Of a stretch of 9,534 bases of DNA, positions 1-6,485 are shown piece by piece. Positions within the stretch are counted from its first letter, which is position 1. Each line of letters starts with the position of its first letter. Origin of the DNA: Thermodesulfovibrionales bacterium (GTDB lineage: Bacteria > Nitrospirota > Thermodesulfovibrionia > Thermodesulfovibrionales > Dissulfurispiraceae); NCBI GenBank assembly GCA_021129835.1, contig JAJOKM010000053.1:1-9534 (forward strand). Reading direction: 5' to 3'. The position numbers were made by a program, and so were the translations under genes. The notes below the pieces were generated by a model. That model was not told the origin of the DNA, searched no databases, and was given only the letters and a program-made list of their open reading frames with translations.

Positions 1-65
1 CTTGATATTTTATCGCTTTGCCTGCTTTTTGGACACTTACCGAGAATTGCTGCGTCAGCCCCAAT
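1..65. other. Left window edge, unassigned
   Basis: No gene can be supported here. One plus frame stays open from base 1 to a stop at 67-69 (22 codons), and a minus-strand frame opens after the radical SAM stop codon at a TTG. Both are too short to identify, and neither has a clear ribosome binding site. I see no hairpin or T-tract that would end the radical SAM transcript, so that transcript may run on past the window edge. Confidence 0.3.
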
Positions 66-1016
66 TTAAAAAAGGCTCATTTGGCTTCGGGAGAGAAGGT
101 CTTTGGCGTCTATCCATGGATTGCAGCATTGCCACGGGAGATCAGGATTTTTACAACCGCAGATAGAAGACTCTATTCCGCAGGAGTTGGCTAAATCTGC
201 GAAGGCTCTATAGCATGATATTCTCATAGCCATAGGAAGAAGCTTCGTCTTTGCGGATGTGATGACCACCTGCCACGGCTGTCCGCTGTAGTATCTGAGG
301 ATATCCTTTGCCAACGAGGGGGGAAGCTCTGCGAAAAACTGATTCAGTAAAGCGGGTCTCATTACGAGTGAGCTTACTGATATCTTTTTTACGCCTGCCC
401 ATTTCAGTCCCTTTATTAATTCTCCTATAGATTCTTCTGAGCCGGTAACCTTTGGCACAACAGGGTCAATCCTCACAGAGGTATCGACACCTGCATCGAT
501 CAGGTTTTTGGCACAAGAGAGTCTTGTGAGAGGGGACGATGAGAATGGCTCAAACAATTTTGCATAATCATCACAGAGAGATACGATACCAATTCTCGCC
601 TTTATACGTTTGTGGTGCCTTCTGAAGAGTTCAATAAATTCAGAGGGTATAAAACCCTTCGTAAGAAAAGAGACCCCAATACCTCTTTCAAGGAGTATCT
701 TCATTACTCGATAAGTCGCCTCAAGGATCTCATCCACTGCTTGAAAGGCATCAGAGGCAGTACTGAAAGAGACCCATAAGGGCAATCTCCTCCTCTTTGT
801 CAGTTCTTGCTCTAATTTCTCTGAAAGACCTTCATAGAGGTGGACTTCCCCTTTTGGGGGTGCATATCTAAATCCTCTCGCATAGCAATATACACAGAGA
901 TTGGCACAGCCCTTGGTTATATTTATAGCGGGAGCACCTTTAAGGCAGTCAAAGGCAGGGGGCTTGAGGATGGCAGTCTTTCGGGTTTCCTTAATGAGTT
1001 TTAGCGGTCTGATCAT
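66..1016 (-). CDS. SPL-like radical SAM protein, function unknown
   Basis: A 316-aa cytoplasmic radical SAM enzyme. The motif CANLCVYC at residues 37-44 is the CxxxCxxC that binds the [4Fe-4S] cluster cleaving S-adenosylmethionine, and it is followed by YARG as in spore-photoproduct-lyase-like proteins. The middle part (about 75-225) has the alternating strand-helix pattern of a partial TIM barrel. The C-terminus is rich in cysteine (residues 279, 286, 288, 297 and 298), which could hold a second Fe-S cluster; this is inference. The family is widespread outside spore formers and its substrate is mostly unknown, so DNA-photoproduct repair should not be assumed. The ATG at 1016 has no good Shine-Dalgarno sequence upstream. 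The gene lies 75 bp downstream of nnr on the same strand and may be read through from it. Confidence 0.85.
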   Translation of the reverse strand: MIRPLKLIKETRKTAILKPPAFDCLKGAPAINITKGCANLCVYCYARGFRYAPPKGEVHLYEGLSEKLEQELTKRRRLPLWVSFSTASDAFQAVDEILEATYRVMKILLERGIGVSFLTKGFIPSEFIELFRRHHKRIKARIGIVSLCDDYAKLFEPFSSSPLTRLSCAKNLIDAGVDTSVRIDPVVPKVTGSEESIGELIKGLKWAGVKKISVSSLVMRPALLNQFFAELPPSLAKDILRYYSGQPWQVVITSAKTKLLPMAMRISCYRAFADLANSCGIESSICGCKNPDLPWQCCNPWIDAKDLLSRSQMSLF

Positions 1017-1044
1017 CAGGTTTTTTCAGTCTTGGTAGGACTTT

Positions 1045-1080
1045 AGCCTAAATCGACTGCTTTCATTATTACTTTAGGCT
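1045..1080. terminator. Hairpin between nnr and the radical SAM gene
   Basis: AGCCTAAA at 1045-1052 and TTTAGGCT at 1073-1080 form a perfect 8-bp inverted repeat with a 20-nt loop. It lies just after the nnr stop codon. On the minus strand it is not followed by a T-run, so it is at best a weak or Rho-assisted terminator, or an mRNA-stabilising hairpin. Confidence 0.3.
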
Positions 1081-1090
1081 CCTTTGGCGA

Positions 1091-2641
1091 TCACGCAGTA
1101 TAGCAGAAGGCATCGGCCAGAAAATCTATAATATCTGAGGCGATTACAGAATGCTCGCCCTTTTCCTTTGCTGCTATATCTCCTGCCAGTCCATGAAGAT
1201 AAACCCCAAGCAGAGATGCATTCAAGGGATTTAATCCCTGGCCCAATAGAGAAGGAATTATACCTGTTAAGACATCTCCAGAACCCGCAGAGGCCATTCC
1301 AGGATTGCCGGTAGTATTTATAAACGCATTTCCCTCTGGCTCAGCAATAATTGTTGGCGCACCCTTTAAGACAAGATATGCCCCTGTCTTTTTAGAAAAT
1401 TCCATGGCAATATTTAGTCTATCTTTTTCTATATCATGAATCCTCATGGCAGAGGCGTTTGGGTCGGCATCTTGATTTAAGAGTCTTGCCATCTCTCCAG
1501 GATGTGGTGTAAGGATAATAGGCGACCTTGCCTTTTTCAATAGATCGGCGGCTGCTTTTATTGAGTTTATCCCATCGGCATCTATCACCATCGGGATTGT
1601 TGATTTCTGGATAAGCTCGCCCATGATCCTTTCTGTATCGGGCGAAACTCCTATGCCGGGGCCAATCGCTATCACATCTGCCTTTTGTGCAGCAAAATCA
1701 AGGATCTTCTCTATGGCTCGCAGCGACAGCATACCATTTCCGCTATCTGGCAATGATAATGTCATCTCCTCGGTAGCTCTGGACTGAAAGATGTCCATTA
1801 ATGACTCTGGGGCAGCTAAGGTTACAAGTCCGGCGCCGCTTCTGAGAGATGCCTTTGCTGTCATCAATGCGGCGCCTGTCTTCCCGCTCGAACCGGCTAT
1901 AATCAAGATATGACCATAATCGCCTTTATGGGAATACCTTGGCCTTTGTGGAATCAGACGCAAGGCGACTTCTCTCTCTATTAGGTTAACCTTTAGTCCG
2001 CTTGATGTAAGAAGCCTTGCAGGGAATCCGATATCCTCGACAAAGAGTCTGCCGGTATATTCTGCGCCTGGATACAAGAGATGCCCCCTTTTGGGCAGTC
2101 CAAAAGTTACGGTGTAATCAGCCTTTATTGCCTCTCCTAAGACCTCTCCCGTATCAGAAGATACTCCTGATGGAATGTCTACTGCTATAACAGGGACTCC
2201 TGAATTATTTATACTGGCAAAAATGTCAGCAAATCTTTCCTTTACGGATCTGACAAGTCCTGTGCCAAAGACCGCATCGACTACAACCGCTCCATGTATA
2301 TCTGCTCTATTTAGTGAATTGCGGAATTCAAGGGGCAGGCCGATCTTTTTAGCGATTTGATACTGTATACTGCAGTCAGGGCTCAAGGAGTCTTTCTGTG
2401 CGAGCATTACGACATTTACCTTGAACCCCTCATTATGGAGATTTCTGGCAACTACGATTCCATCGCCACCATTATTTCCGCCGCCGCAGATCACAAGCAC
2501 TCTCTGGTTGGGGCAGAGTTCTTTGACCATAGATGCAACAGCGAGCCCTGCCCTCTCCATCAGGACAAGGCTTTGAATGCTATACTCTTCGGTGGTGACT
2601 CTATCAATCTCCCTCATCTCTTCAGCAGTAGCAACTTTCAT
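1091..2641 (-). CDS. nnr: Bifunctional NAD(P)H-hydrate epimerase / ADP-dependent NAD(P)H-hydrate dehydratase
   Basis: A 516-aa fusion that repairs hydrated NADH and NADPH. The N-terminal half (about 1-215) is the YjeF_N/NnrE epimerase, with GGGNNGGDG at 53-61, VDAVFGTGL at 121-129 and VDIPSGV at 154-160. The C-terminal half (about 225-510) is the ribokinase-fold NnrD dehydratase, with HKGDYGH at 238-244, AGSSGKTGAA at 249-258, GPGIG at 327-331, TPHPGEM at 378-384 and the catalytic segment AGSGD at 452-456. The length fits the fused E. coli-type protein. I start it at ATG 2641 rather than 27 nt upstream, because a GAGGTG ribosome site precedes 2641 and MKVATAEEMREID is the usual family start. 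A heptamer repeat lies in the leader just upstream. Confidence 0.95.
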   Translation of the reverse strand: MKVATAEEMREIDRVTTEEYSIQSLVLMERAGLAVASMVKELCPNQRVLVICGGGNNGGDGIVVARNLHNEGFKVNVVMLAQKDSLSPDCSIQYQIAKKIGLPLEFRNSLNRADIHGAVVVDAVFGTGLVRSVKERFADIFASINNSGVPVIAVDIPSGVSSDTGEVLGEAIKADYTVTFGLPKRGHLLYPGAEYTGRLFVEDIGFPARLLTSSGLKVNLIEREVALRLIPQRPRYSHKGDYGHILIIAGSSGKTGAALMTAKASLRSGAGLVTLAAPESLMDIFQSRATEEMTLSLPDSGNGMLSLRAIEKILDFAAQKADVIAIGPGIGVSPDTERIMGELIQKSTIPMVIDADGINSIKAAADLLKKARSPIILTPHPGEMARLLNQDADPNASAMRIHDIEKDRLNIAMEFSKKTGAYLVLKGAPTIIAEPEGNAFINTTGNPGMASAGSGDVLTGIIPSLLGQGLNPLNASLLGVYLHGLAGDIAAKEKGEHSVIASDIIDFLADAFCYTA

Positions 2642-2647
2642 AATAAA

Positions 2648-2653
2648 CACCTC
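2648..2653 (-). promoter_or_regulatory. Ribosome binding site fixing the nnr start
   Basis: On the minus strand GAGGTG stands 6 nt before ATG 2641. The longer frame starting at 2668 would place this sequence inside the coding region, so it decides the start. Confidence 0.6.
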
Positions 2654-2681
2654 AGGTTCAAGATTCAAGGTTTAAGGTTCA
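2654..2681. repeat. Four tandem 7-bp repeats in the nnr leader
   Basis: The plus strand reads AGGTTCA, AGATTCA, AGGTTTA, AGGTTCA back to back; read with the gene this is TGAACCT, TAAACCT, TGAATCT, TGAACCT. The array abuts the nnr ribosome site. A related TTGAACCC / TCGAACCC pair lies just upstream of larE at 4328-4343. Confidence 0.75.
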
Positions 2682-2721
2682 CACTCAACGCAGAGCCAAA
2701 TAGCGATAAATGCTTTATGGA

Positions 2722-2856
2722 ATGAGCCTCTTGCAAAAGTCGTCATTCCCGCTTGTCGGGAATCCAGAGCATCACGTAACCCATTGAAAATACTGGATTC
2801 CCGACAAGCGGGAATGACAAACAAGGCTATTTCCCATACTTTTGCAAGAGACTCAT
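2722..2856. mobile_element. 135-bp palindromic MITE-like element
   Basis: The outer ends are 19-nt inverted repeats (2722-2740 and 2838-2856) with one mismatch; each end reads ATGAG(C/T)CTCTTGCAAAAGT inward. Inside them is a perfect 26-bp inverted pair (2742-2767 and 2793-2818). Each 26-bp arm contains its own hairpin, ATTCCCG-cttgt-CGGGAAT, so the layout is that of a paired REP or REPIN inside a MITE. It has no coding capacity, so any movement would need a transposase acting in trans. No clear target-site duplication flanks it. The same outer end recurs at 9463-9479. Confidence 0.75.
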
Positions 2857-2887
2857 GTTTTTTAAAGACTTTTTACGACTTCATCAA

Positions 2888-2915
2888 TTTTGATATTTAA
2901 ATTTTGATTTTTGAT
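2888..2915. repeat. Three TTTTGAT repeats downstream of the receiver gene
   Basis: TTTTGAT occurs at 2888-2894, 2902-2908 and 2909-2915 in an AT-rich stretch directly after the stop codon of the receiver gene. No stable hairpin is formed. It looks like simple intergenic repeat DNA. Confidence 0.5.
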
Positions 2916-2916
2916 A

Positions 2917-3339
2917 TTATTTAATCCCTGTCTGCATATACCACGGAGACTCTGATGGTTTCTCGAAGCCACAGAGTTTATAAATATAATTACTTATCTG
3001 CTCTACAGTAAAAGGCCTGACGAGCACACCACTTACTGCCTTTGACTGTATAATCCCAACAATATCTCCTTTTGGTGTCTCTGATGAGGCTATGAGGAGT
3101 ATCCTGATGGATGGTTTTTCTTGCTTGATCTCCTTTGCAAAGTCAATGGTAGATTTATTTGCTATGACGGAATCGAGAATAACTACGCAGCGACTTTCTC
3201 CATCTGCCAGCGCTACTGCAAGCGGTGCTGTAGTATCGAAATATCGTACATTTACCAGTTTTTCAAACTCTTTTAATGCCCAACTAATTGGGTGAACAAT
3301 ATCCCTTTTCATACAGACAAAAATAGCCTTCTTTACCAT
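2917..3339 (-). CDS. Degenerate CheY-like receiver protein
   Basis: A 140-aa single-domain protein with the alternating strand-helix pattern of a response-regulator receiver. The likely phospho-acceptor is D56 in VVILDSVI, S85/S86 sit where the switch Ser/Thr is expected, and RPF at 108-110 stands where receivers normally have KPF. The acidic pair after strand 1 that binds Mg2+ is missing (strand 1 is AIFVCMKRD), and the conserved lysine is arginine. Normal phosphotransfer is therefore doubtful, and it may act as a pseudo-receiver by protein contact. There is no output domain. The start has an AGGAG ribosome site about 8 nt upstream. It follows panB on the same strand with 69 bp between them. 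No histidine kinase is nearby. Confidence 0.7.
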   Translation of the reverse strand: MVKKAIFVCMKRDIVHPISWALKEFEKLVNVRYFDTTAPLAVALADGESRCVVILDSVIANKSTIDFAKEIKQEKPSIRILLIASSETPKGDIVGIIQSKAVSGVLVRPFTVEQISNYIYKLCGFEKPSESPWYMQTGIK

Positions 3340-3376
3340 GATATAACTCCTGGTATGAATATACCTGATTATACAG

Positions 3377-3415
3377 ATTTTAAGGCGTCCTGAGCTTTAT
3401 AGGACTCCTTAAAAT
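3377..3415 (-). terminator. Hairpin overlapping the panB stop codon
   Basis: Arms 3377-3391 and 3401-3415 form a 15-bp stem with one mismatch and a 9-nt loop. The panB stop codon (3409-3411) lies inside one arm. On the minus strand the stem ends in TTAAAAT, a poor U-tract, so it is a weak intrinsic terminator or a hairpin limiting read-through from panB into the receiver gene. Confidence 0.45.
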
Positions 3416-4203
3416 GAATGTTCTTTGCCAGGGAATATACCTTTTTCGACTTCTTCTTTATATTGTCTTAATGCAATAATGGCATCGTCCTTCAAGTTTG
3501 CATACTTCTTTACAAATCTGGGAGCAAACCCCTCAAATAGACCGAGGAGATCATGGATGACCAGAACCTGCCCGTCGCAGTGAGGCCCCGCACCAATGCC
3601 AATGGTCGGAATTGTCAACTCTTCTGTTATCGCCGCTGCGAGCTCAGCCGGTATTGCCTCGAGCAACAGAGAAAATGCACCAGAGTCTTGAAGAATTTTT
3701 GCATCTTCCATAAGCCTTTTTGCGGCTTCTTCTGTCCTTCCCTGAACTTTATATCCGCCCATCCTGTGGAGGGCCTGAGGAGTAAGCCCTATATGCGCCA
3801 TCACGAGGATTTCAGATCTTGTCATGGCCTTTATCTGCCCTGCCACTTCCCTCCCACCTTCAAGTTTTACCGCCTGAGCGCCTGCTTCCTTCAGGAATCT
3901 ACCTCCATTTCTGACAGCATCTTCCAGACTCACCTGATAAGAGAGATACGGCATGTCACCAATAACAATGGAGTTTTTTGATGCCCTCGAAACCATTTTT
4001 GCATGGTATATCATTTCATCCATTGTAGCAGAAAGTGTATTATCAAGCCCTTGAACAACCATGGCGAGGGAATCACCAACTAAAATAACATCTATTCCTG
4101 CCTCATCAACAATCCTGGCAAACGGATAGTCATAGGCAGTAATCATCGTAATTTTCTGCCTCGTCTGCTTTTTACTTAGAAAATCCTGAACCGTAATCTT
4201 CAT
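3409..4203 (-). CDS. panB: 3-methyl-2-oxobutanoate hydroxymethyltransferase
   Basis: A 264-aa enzyme, the same length as E. coli PanB. It transfers a hydroxymethyl group from 5,10-methylene-tetrahydrofolate to 2-oxoisovalerate to make ketopantoate, the first committed step of pantothenate and CoA synthesis. The Mg2+ and substrate residues of the family are present: D44 in LVGDSLAM, D83 in IGDMPYLSY, K113 and E115 in AVKLEGG, and the general base E182 in LLEAIPAEL. GGYKVQGR at 149-156 and the C-terminal GKEHSF are also typical. The start ATG 4203 has only a weak ribosome site, but the N-terminus lines up with the family. panC and panD are not in the window. It is divergent from larE. Confidence 0.97.
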   Translation of the reverse strand: MKITVQDFLSKKQTRQKITMITAYDYPFARIVDEAGIDVILVGDSLAMVVQGLDNTLSATMDEMIYHAKMVSRASKNSIVIGDMPYLSYQVSLEDAVRNGGRFLKEAGAQAVKLEGGREVAGQIKAMTRSEILVMAHIGLTPQALHRMGGYKVQGRTEEAAKRLMEDAKILQDSGAFSLLLEAIPAELAAAITEELTIPTIGIGAGPHCDGQVLVIHDLLGLFEGFAPRFVKKYANLKDDAIIALRQYKEEVEKGIFPGKEHSF

Positions 4204-4360
4204 CTTTAGTTATAATAGGAATATGTTATCATCAATAAAAAGAATCACAGAAGATGTCATCAAACAGACAAACTTAATTATACAGCAACAACTAAAACAA
4301 TACAAATTGGATCGATCACTCGACCTCTTGAACCCTCGAACCCTTCGAATAACATAACCG
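4204..4360. promoter_or_regulatory. Divergent panB-larE promoter region
   Basis: This 157-bp gap must carry the start signals for both genes. A perfect TATAAT lies at 4211-4216 on the plus strand, with a poor -35 candidate CTGAAC at 4186-4191 (19-bp spacing). The same AT-rich stretch also reads as TATTAT on the minus strand close to panB. Neither strand has a convincing -35. TTGAACCC and TCGAACCC repeats lie at 4328-4343. Confidence 0.3.
4223..4357 (+). CDS. Possible 44-codon leader frame ahead of larE
   Basis: An ATG at 4223 opens a 44-codon frame that ends at TAA 4355-4357, three bases before the larE ATG and in the same frame. larE has no Shine-Dalgarno sequence, so termination and re-initiation here could supply its translation. 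The protein (MLSSIKRITEDV...) is unrecognised. Its last residues are encoded by the TTGAACCC/TCGAACCC repeat, and its own ribosome site (AGGA only 2 nt away) is poor. Chance is quite possible. Confidence 0.2.
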   Translation: MLSSIKRITEDVIKQTNLIIQQQLKQYKLDRSLDLLNPRTLRIT

Positions 4361-5179
4361 ATGACTAAAGCGCAGCGATTTATCGATTCACTGGAAGATA
4401 AATTTGATAGCCTGCGGTCTATCCTTAAAGAGATGCAGTCTGCTGTCATTGCCTTCTCAGGAGGTGTTGACAGCACATTTTTGCTAAAGGCTATGAAAGA
4501 GTCGGGCAGCAGACACCTTGCTGTTACTGCATACTCAGAGATCATGCCCCGGAGTGAGTTTAGATATGCTAAAGATATGGCGAGACTCATCGGGACAAGC
4601 CATAGGGTGATCAGGACCAATGAAATAAATAATCCTGATTTCACAAAAAACTCCAGAGAGAGGTGTTTTTATTGCAAGGATGAGCTCTTCTCAACGCTCT
4701 TGGAGATAGCTGGCGCAGTGGGATATGACTTTGTCATCGATGGAACTAATACTGATGACCTTACAGATTGGAGACCCGGAAGAGAGGCAGCCATTAATCG
4801 CGGTATAAGTAGCCCCCTTGTAGAGGCAGGACTTTCTAAAGATGACATCAGAAGCCTATCGAAGGCCACAGGACTTCCGACATGGTCAAGACCAGCGTCT
4901 CCTTGTTTATCCTCGAGATTCCCTTATGGAGTAGAGATCACAAGGGATGCTCTCAAGCGGGTCGAGGAGTCTGAGGAGTTTTTGAAATGCCTCGGCTTTA
5001 ATGAGTTAAGGGTCCGAAGTCACAATGACATGGCAAGAATAGAGGTTAGGGTCGACGAGGTTGACAGATTATTTAGCAAAGACTTGAGAGGAGTCGTTGT
5101 AGGCAAACTCAAGAGACTGGGGTTTAAATATATTACTATTGACATAGAGGGCTTCAGGAGTGGAAGTCTTAATGAGTAA
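4361..5179 (+). CDS. larE: ATP-dependent sulfur transferase LarE, three-cysteine type
   Basis: A 272-aa PP-loop enzyme that adenylates and thiolates the nicotinic-acid-derived precursor of the nickel-pincer nucleotide, the cofactor of lactate racemase LarA and its relatives. The PP-loop SGGVDS is at 33-38. PCLSSR at 181-186 carries C182, the position of the sacrificial cysteine of Lactobacillus LarE. RCFYCK at 101-106 adds C102 and C105. LarE proteins with these three cysteines are known to bind a [4Fe-4S] cluster and can transfer sulfur without destroying their own cysteine; I infer that type here. ATG 4361 is the first possible start after an in-frame stop, and no ribosome site is visible. 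The stop overlaps the next gene by 8 nt. larA, larB and larC are not in the window. Confidence 0.92.
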   Translation: MTKAQRFIDSLEDKFDSLRSILKEMQSAVIAFSGGVDSTFLLKAMKESGSRHLAVTAYSEIMPRSEFRYAKDMARLIGTSHRVIRTNEINNPDFTKNSRERCFYCKDELFSTLLEIAGAVGYDFVIDGTNTDDLTDWRPGREAAINRGISSPLVEAGLSKDDIRSLSKATGLPTWSRPASPCLSSRFPYGVEITRDALKRVEESEEFLKCLGFNELRVRSHNDMARIEVRVDEVDRLFSKDLRGVVVGKLKRLGFKYITIDIEGFRSGSLNE

Positions 5180-6374
5180 AAAGGAATGCGTACGATGCGG
5201 TGGATGCAAGGCCCTATGCCCAACCTATAGGGAGGATGCAAACGAGGCGATGAGTGCCCGAGGAAGGGCTGTGCTGCTAAAGAAATTCAGTAGGGGAGAG
5301 ATTAAACCATCTAAAACACTAAGTGATAGGATATTCAGCTGTGTACTCTGTGGCGCTTGCAGCAGACTCTGCCCTCTCGGAATTAACATAACAGATACAA
5401 TATATAAAGGCAGAAATAATTTAAGGGGATTTACCAAAAGGAGGATTTTTTGTTTTGGTCTAATGCTCGGTTTTCAAAAGAGATATGCGGTATTCAAGCT
5501 TTTAAAAGTTCTCGAAGGTATAAATAGGACATTTCCGATTTATAAAATCAGGCCATTTAAGCCGTTAAGGGATATTGATATCCGTCTTGCCGGCTCCCCT
5601 CTGCGAGATGGGGTCTCTATATTCAGGGCAGTCAGGCCGAAAGGAAGGGTAGCTCTGTTTGCCGGGTGTGCCACAAACTTCCTTTATCCCTATACGGGAA
5701 AGGCGTTGATAAACGGATTAAATTCAATAAATTATGATGCTATCTTGCCGGCAGTAGAGGTCTGTTGTGGTGCGCCACTTCGAGGACTTGGTTTTGAGAA
5801 GGAAGCTGCTAGATTAGCAGAAAAAAATATAAGGGCCTTTAAAAAACTGAATGTAGAAGCAATAATCAGCCTCTGTCCGACATGTATTCACCTTATAAAG
5901 AACGAGTATAAGGGGCTTATTGGTGATGGTATGGACATCGCCATGGAGGCATCACAATTCTTTAGCAGTAAGTTAAAAGAGGGTGGCAATGGGCTGAAAG
6001 ATTTTAGACTCCAGAGTCGTGCTCCCAAACTAAACATTGTATCTGCTAATCGCTTATCGCCATTAAGTGTGATATATCACGCCCCGTGCCACTCTATTTA
6101 CAACTTAGATGCAGGTTCAGAGGCAATACAGATACTAAAATCAATCGGGTTTAATATAATCGATGTCGAAAGGGGATGCTGTGGATTTGGAGGGACATTC
6201 AGATTTCTAAATCAAAGACTTTCTGAGGACATCCTTAACCGAAGAATAGGAGAATATAGAAAGGCAGATATGATAGTCACGGCGTGCCCCGGTTGTATCT
6301 TCCAGCTTAGGACTAAAATAAGAGATAAGCGGGTGGTGCACATTGCCGAAGTCATAAATGAGGCGTTAGGTTAG
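5172..6374 (+). CDS. GlcF-like (Fe-S)-binding oxidoreductase subunit, CCG domains
   Basis: A 400-aa protein of the GlcF/LutA/HdrD type. Two 4Fe-4S ferredoxin motifs lie near the N-terminus, C6/C9/C12/C16 and C57/C60/C63/C67. Two CCG domains follow, with cysteines 166, 198-199, 235 and 238, and then 306, 336-337, 372 and 375. In this family such a subunit passes electrons from a flavoprotein that oxidises glycolate, D-lactate or a similar 2-hydroxy acid to quinones or other carriers. No flavin subunit is next to it, so the substrate is open. I prefer ATG 5172 to GTG 5160 because GTG lies on the AGGAG ribosome site (5156-5160). The 8-nt overlap with larE suggests coupled translation. Residues 281-300, between the CCG domains, look like a poorly conserved linker. 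Confidence 0.88.
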   Translation: MSKKECVRCGGCKALCPTYREDANEAMSARGRAVLLKKFSRGEIKPSKTLSDRIFSCVLCGACSRLCPLGINITDTIYKGRNNLRGFTKRRIFCFGLMLGFQKRYAVFKLLKVLEGINRTFPIYKIRPFKPLRDIDIRLAGSPLRDGVSIFRAVRPKGRVALFAGCATNFLYPYTGKALINGLNSINYDAILPAVEVCCGAPLRGLGFEKEAARLAEKNIRAFKKLNVEAIISLCPTCIHLIKNEYKGLIGDGMDIAMEASQFFSSKLKEGGNGLKDFRLQSRAPKLNIVSANRLSPLSVIYHAPCHSIYNLDAGSEAIQILKSIGFNIIDVERGCCGFGGTFRFLNQRLSEDILNRRIGEYRKADMIVTACPGCIFQLRTKIRDKRVVHIAEVINEALG

Positions 6375-6472
6375 GTATAAGACTTAATGTAAAGTGACTG
6401 TAACTACTTTTAGCTTGCGGAGTGGAAGAAGATAGGCAGAAGTTTTTTGACAATACCTTATCAAACTAACAG

Positions 6473-6480
6473 GGAGGAGG
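6473..6480 (+). promoter_or_regulatory. Ribosome binding site fixing the transaldolase start
   Basis: GGAGGAGG ends 5 nt before ATG 6486. An ATG at 6481 is in another frame and stops at once. The in-frame TTG at 6447 would put this strong site inside the gene, so 6486 is the start. Confidence 0.75.
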
Positions 6481-6485
6481 ATGAA

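Noticed and set aside
454..910. TTGGCAC sequences resembling -24 elements (near 452, 506 and 894)
   Set aside because: All lie inside the radical SAM coding region and lack a matching -12 element or enhancer sites.
2357..2725. A 122-aa plus-strand frame opposite nnr
   Set aside because: It is antisense to the well-supported nnr N-terminus and runs into repeats. It is a shadow of that gene.
2722..2856. The palindromic element as an intrinsic terminator
   Set aside because: The long paired ends, the recurrence at 9463 and the absence of a T-tract fit a repeat element better.
6447..6452. A perfect TTGACA upstream of the transaldolase gene
   Set aside because: No -10-like sequence lies 15-19 bp downstream; that position holds the ribosome binding site.
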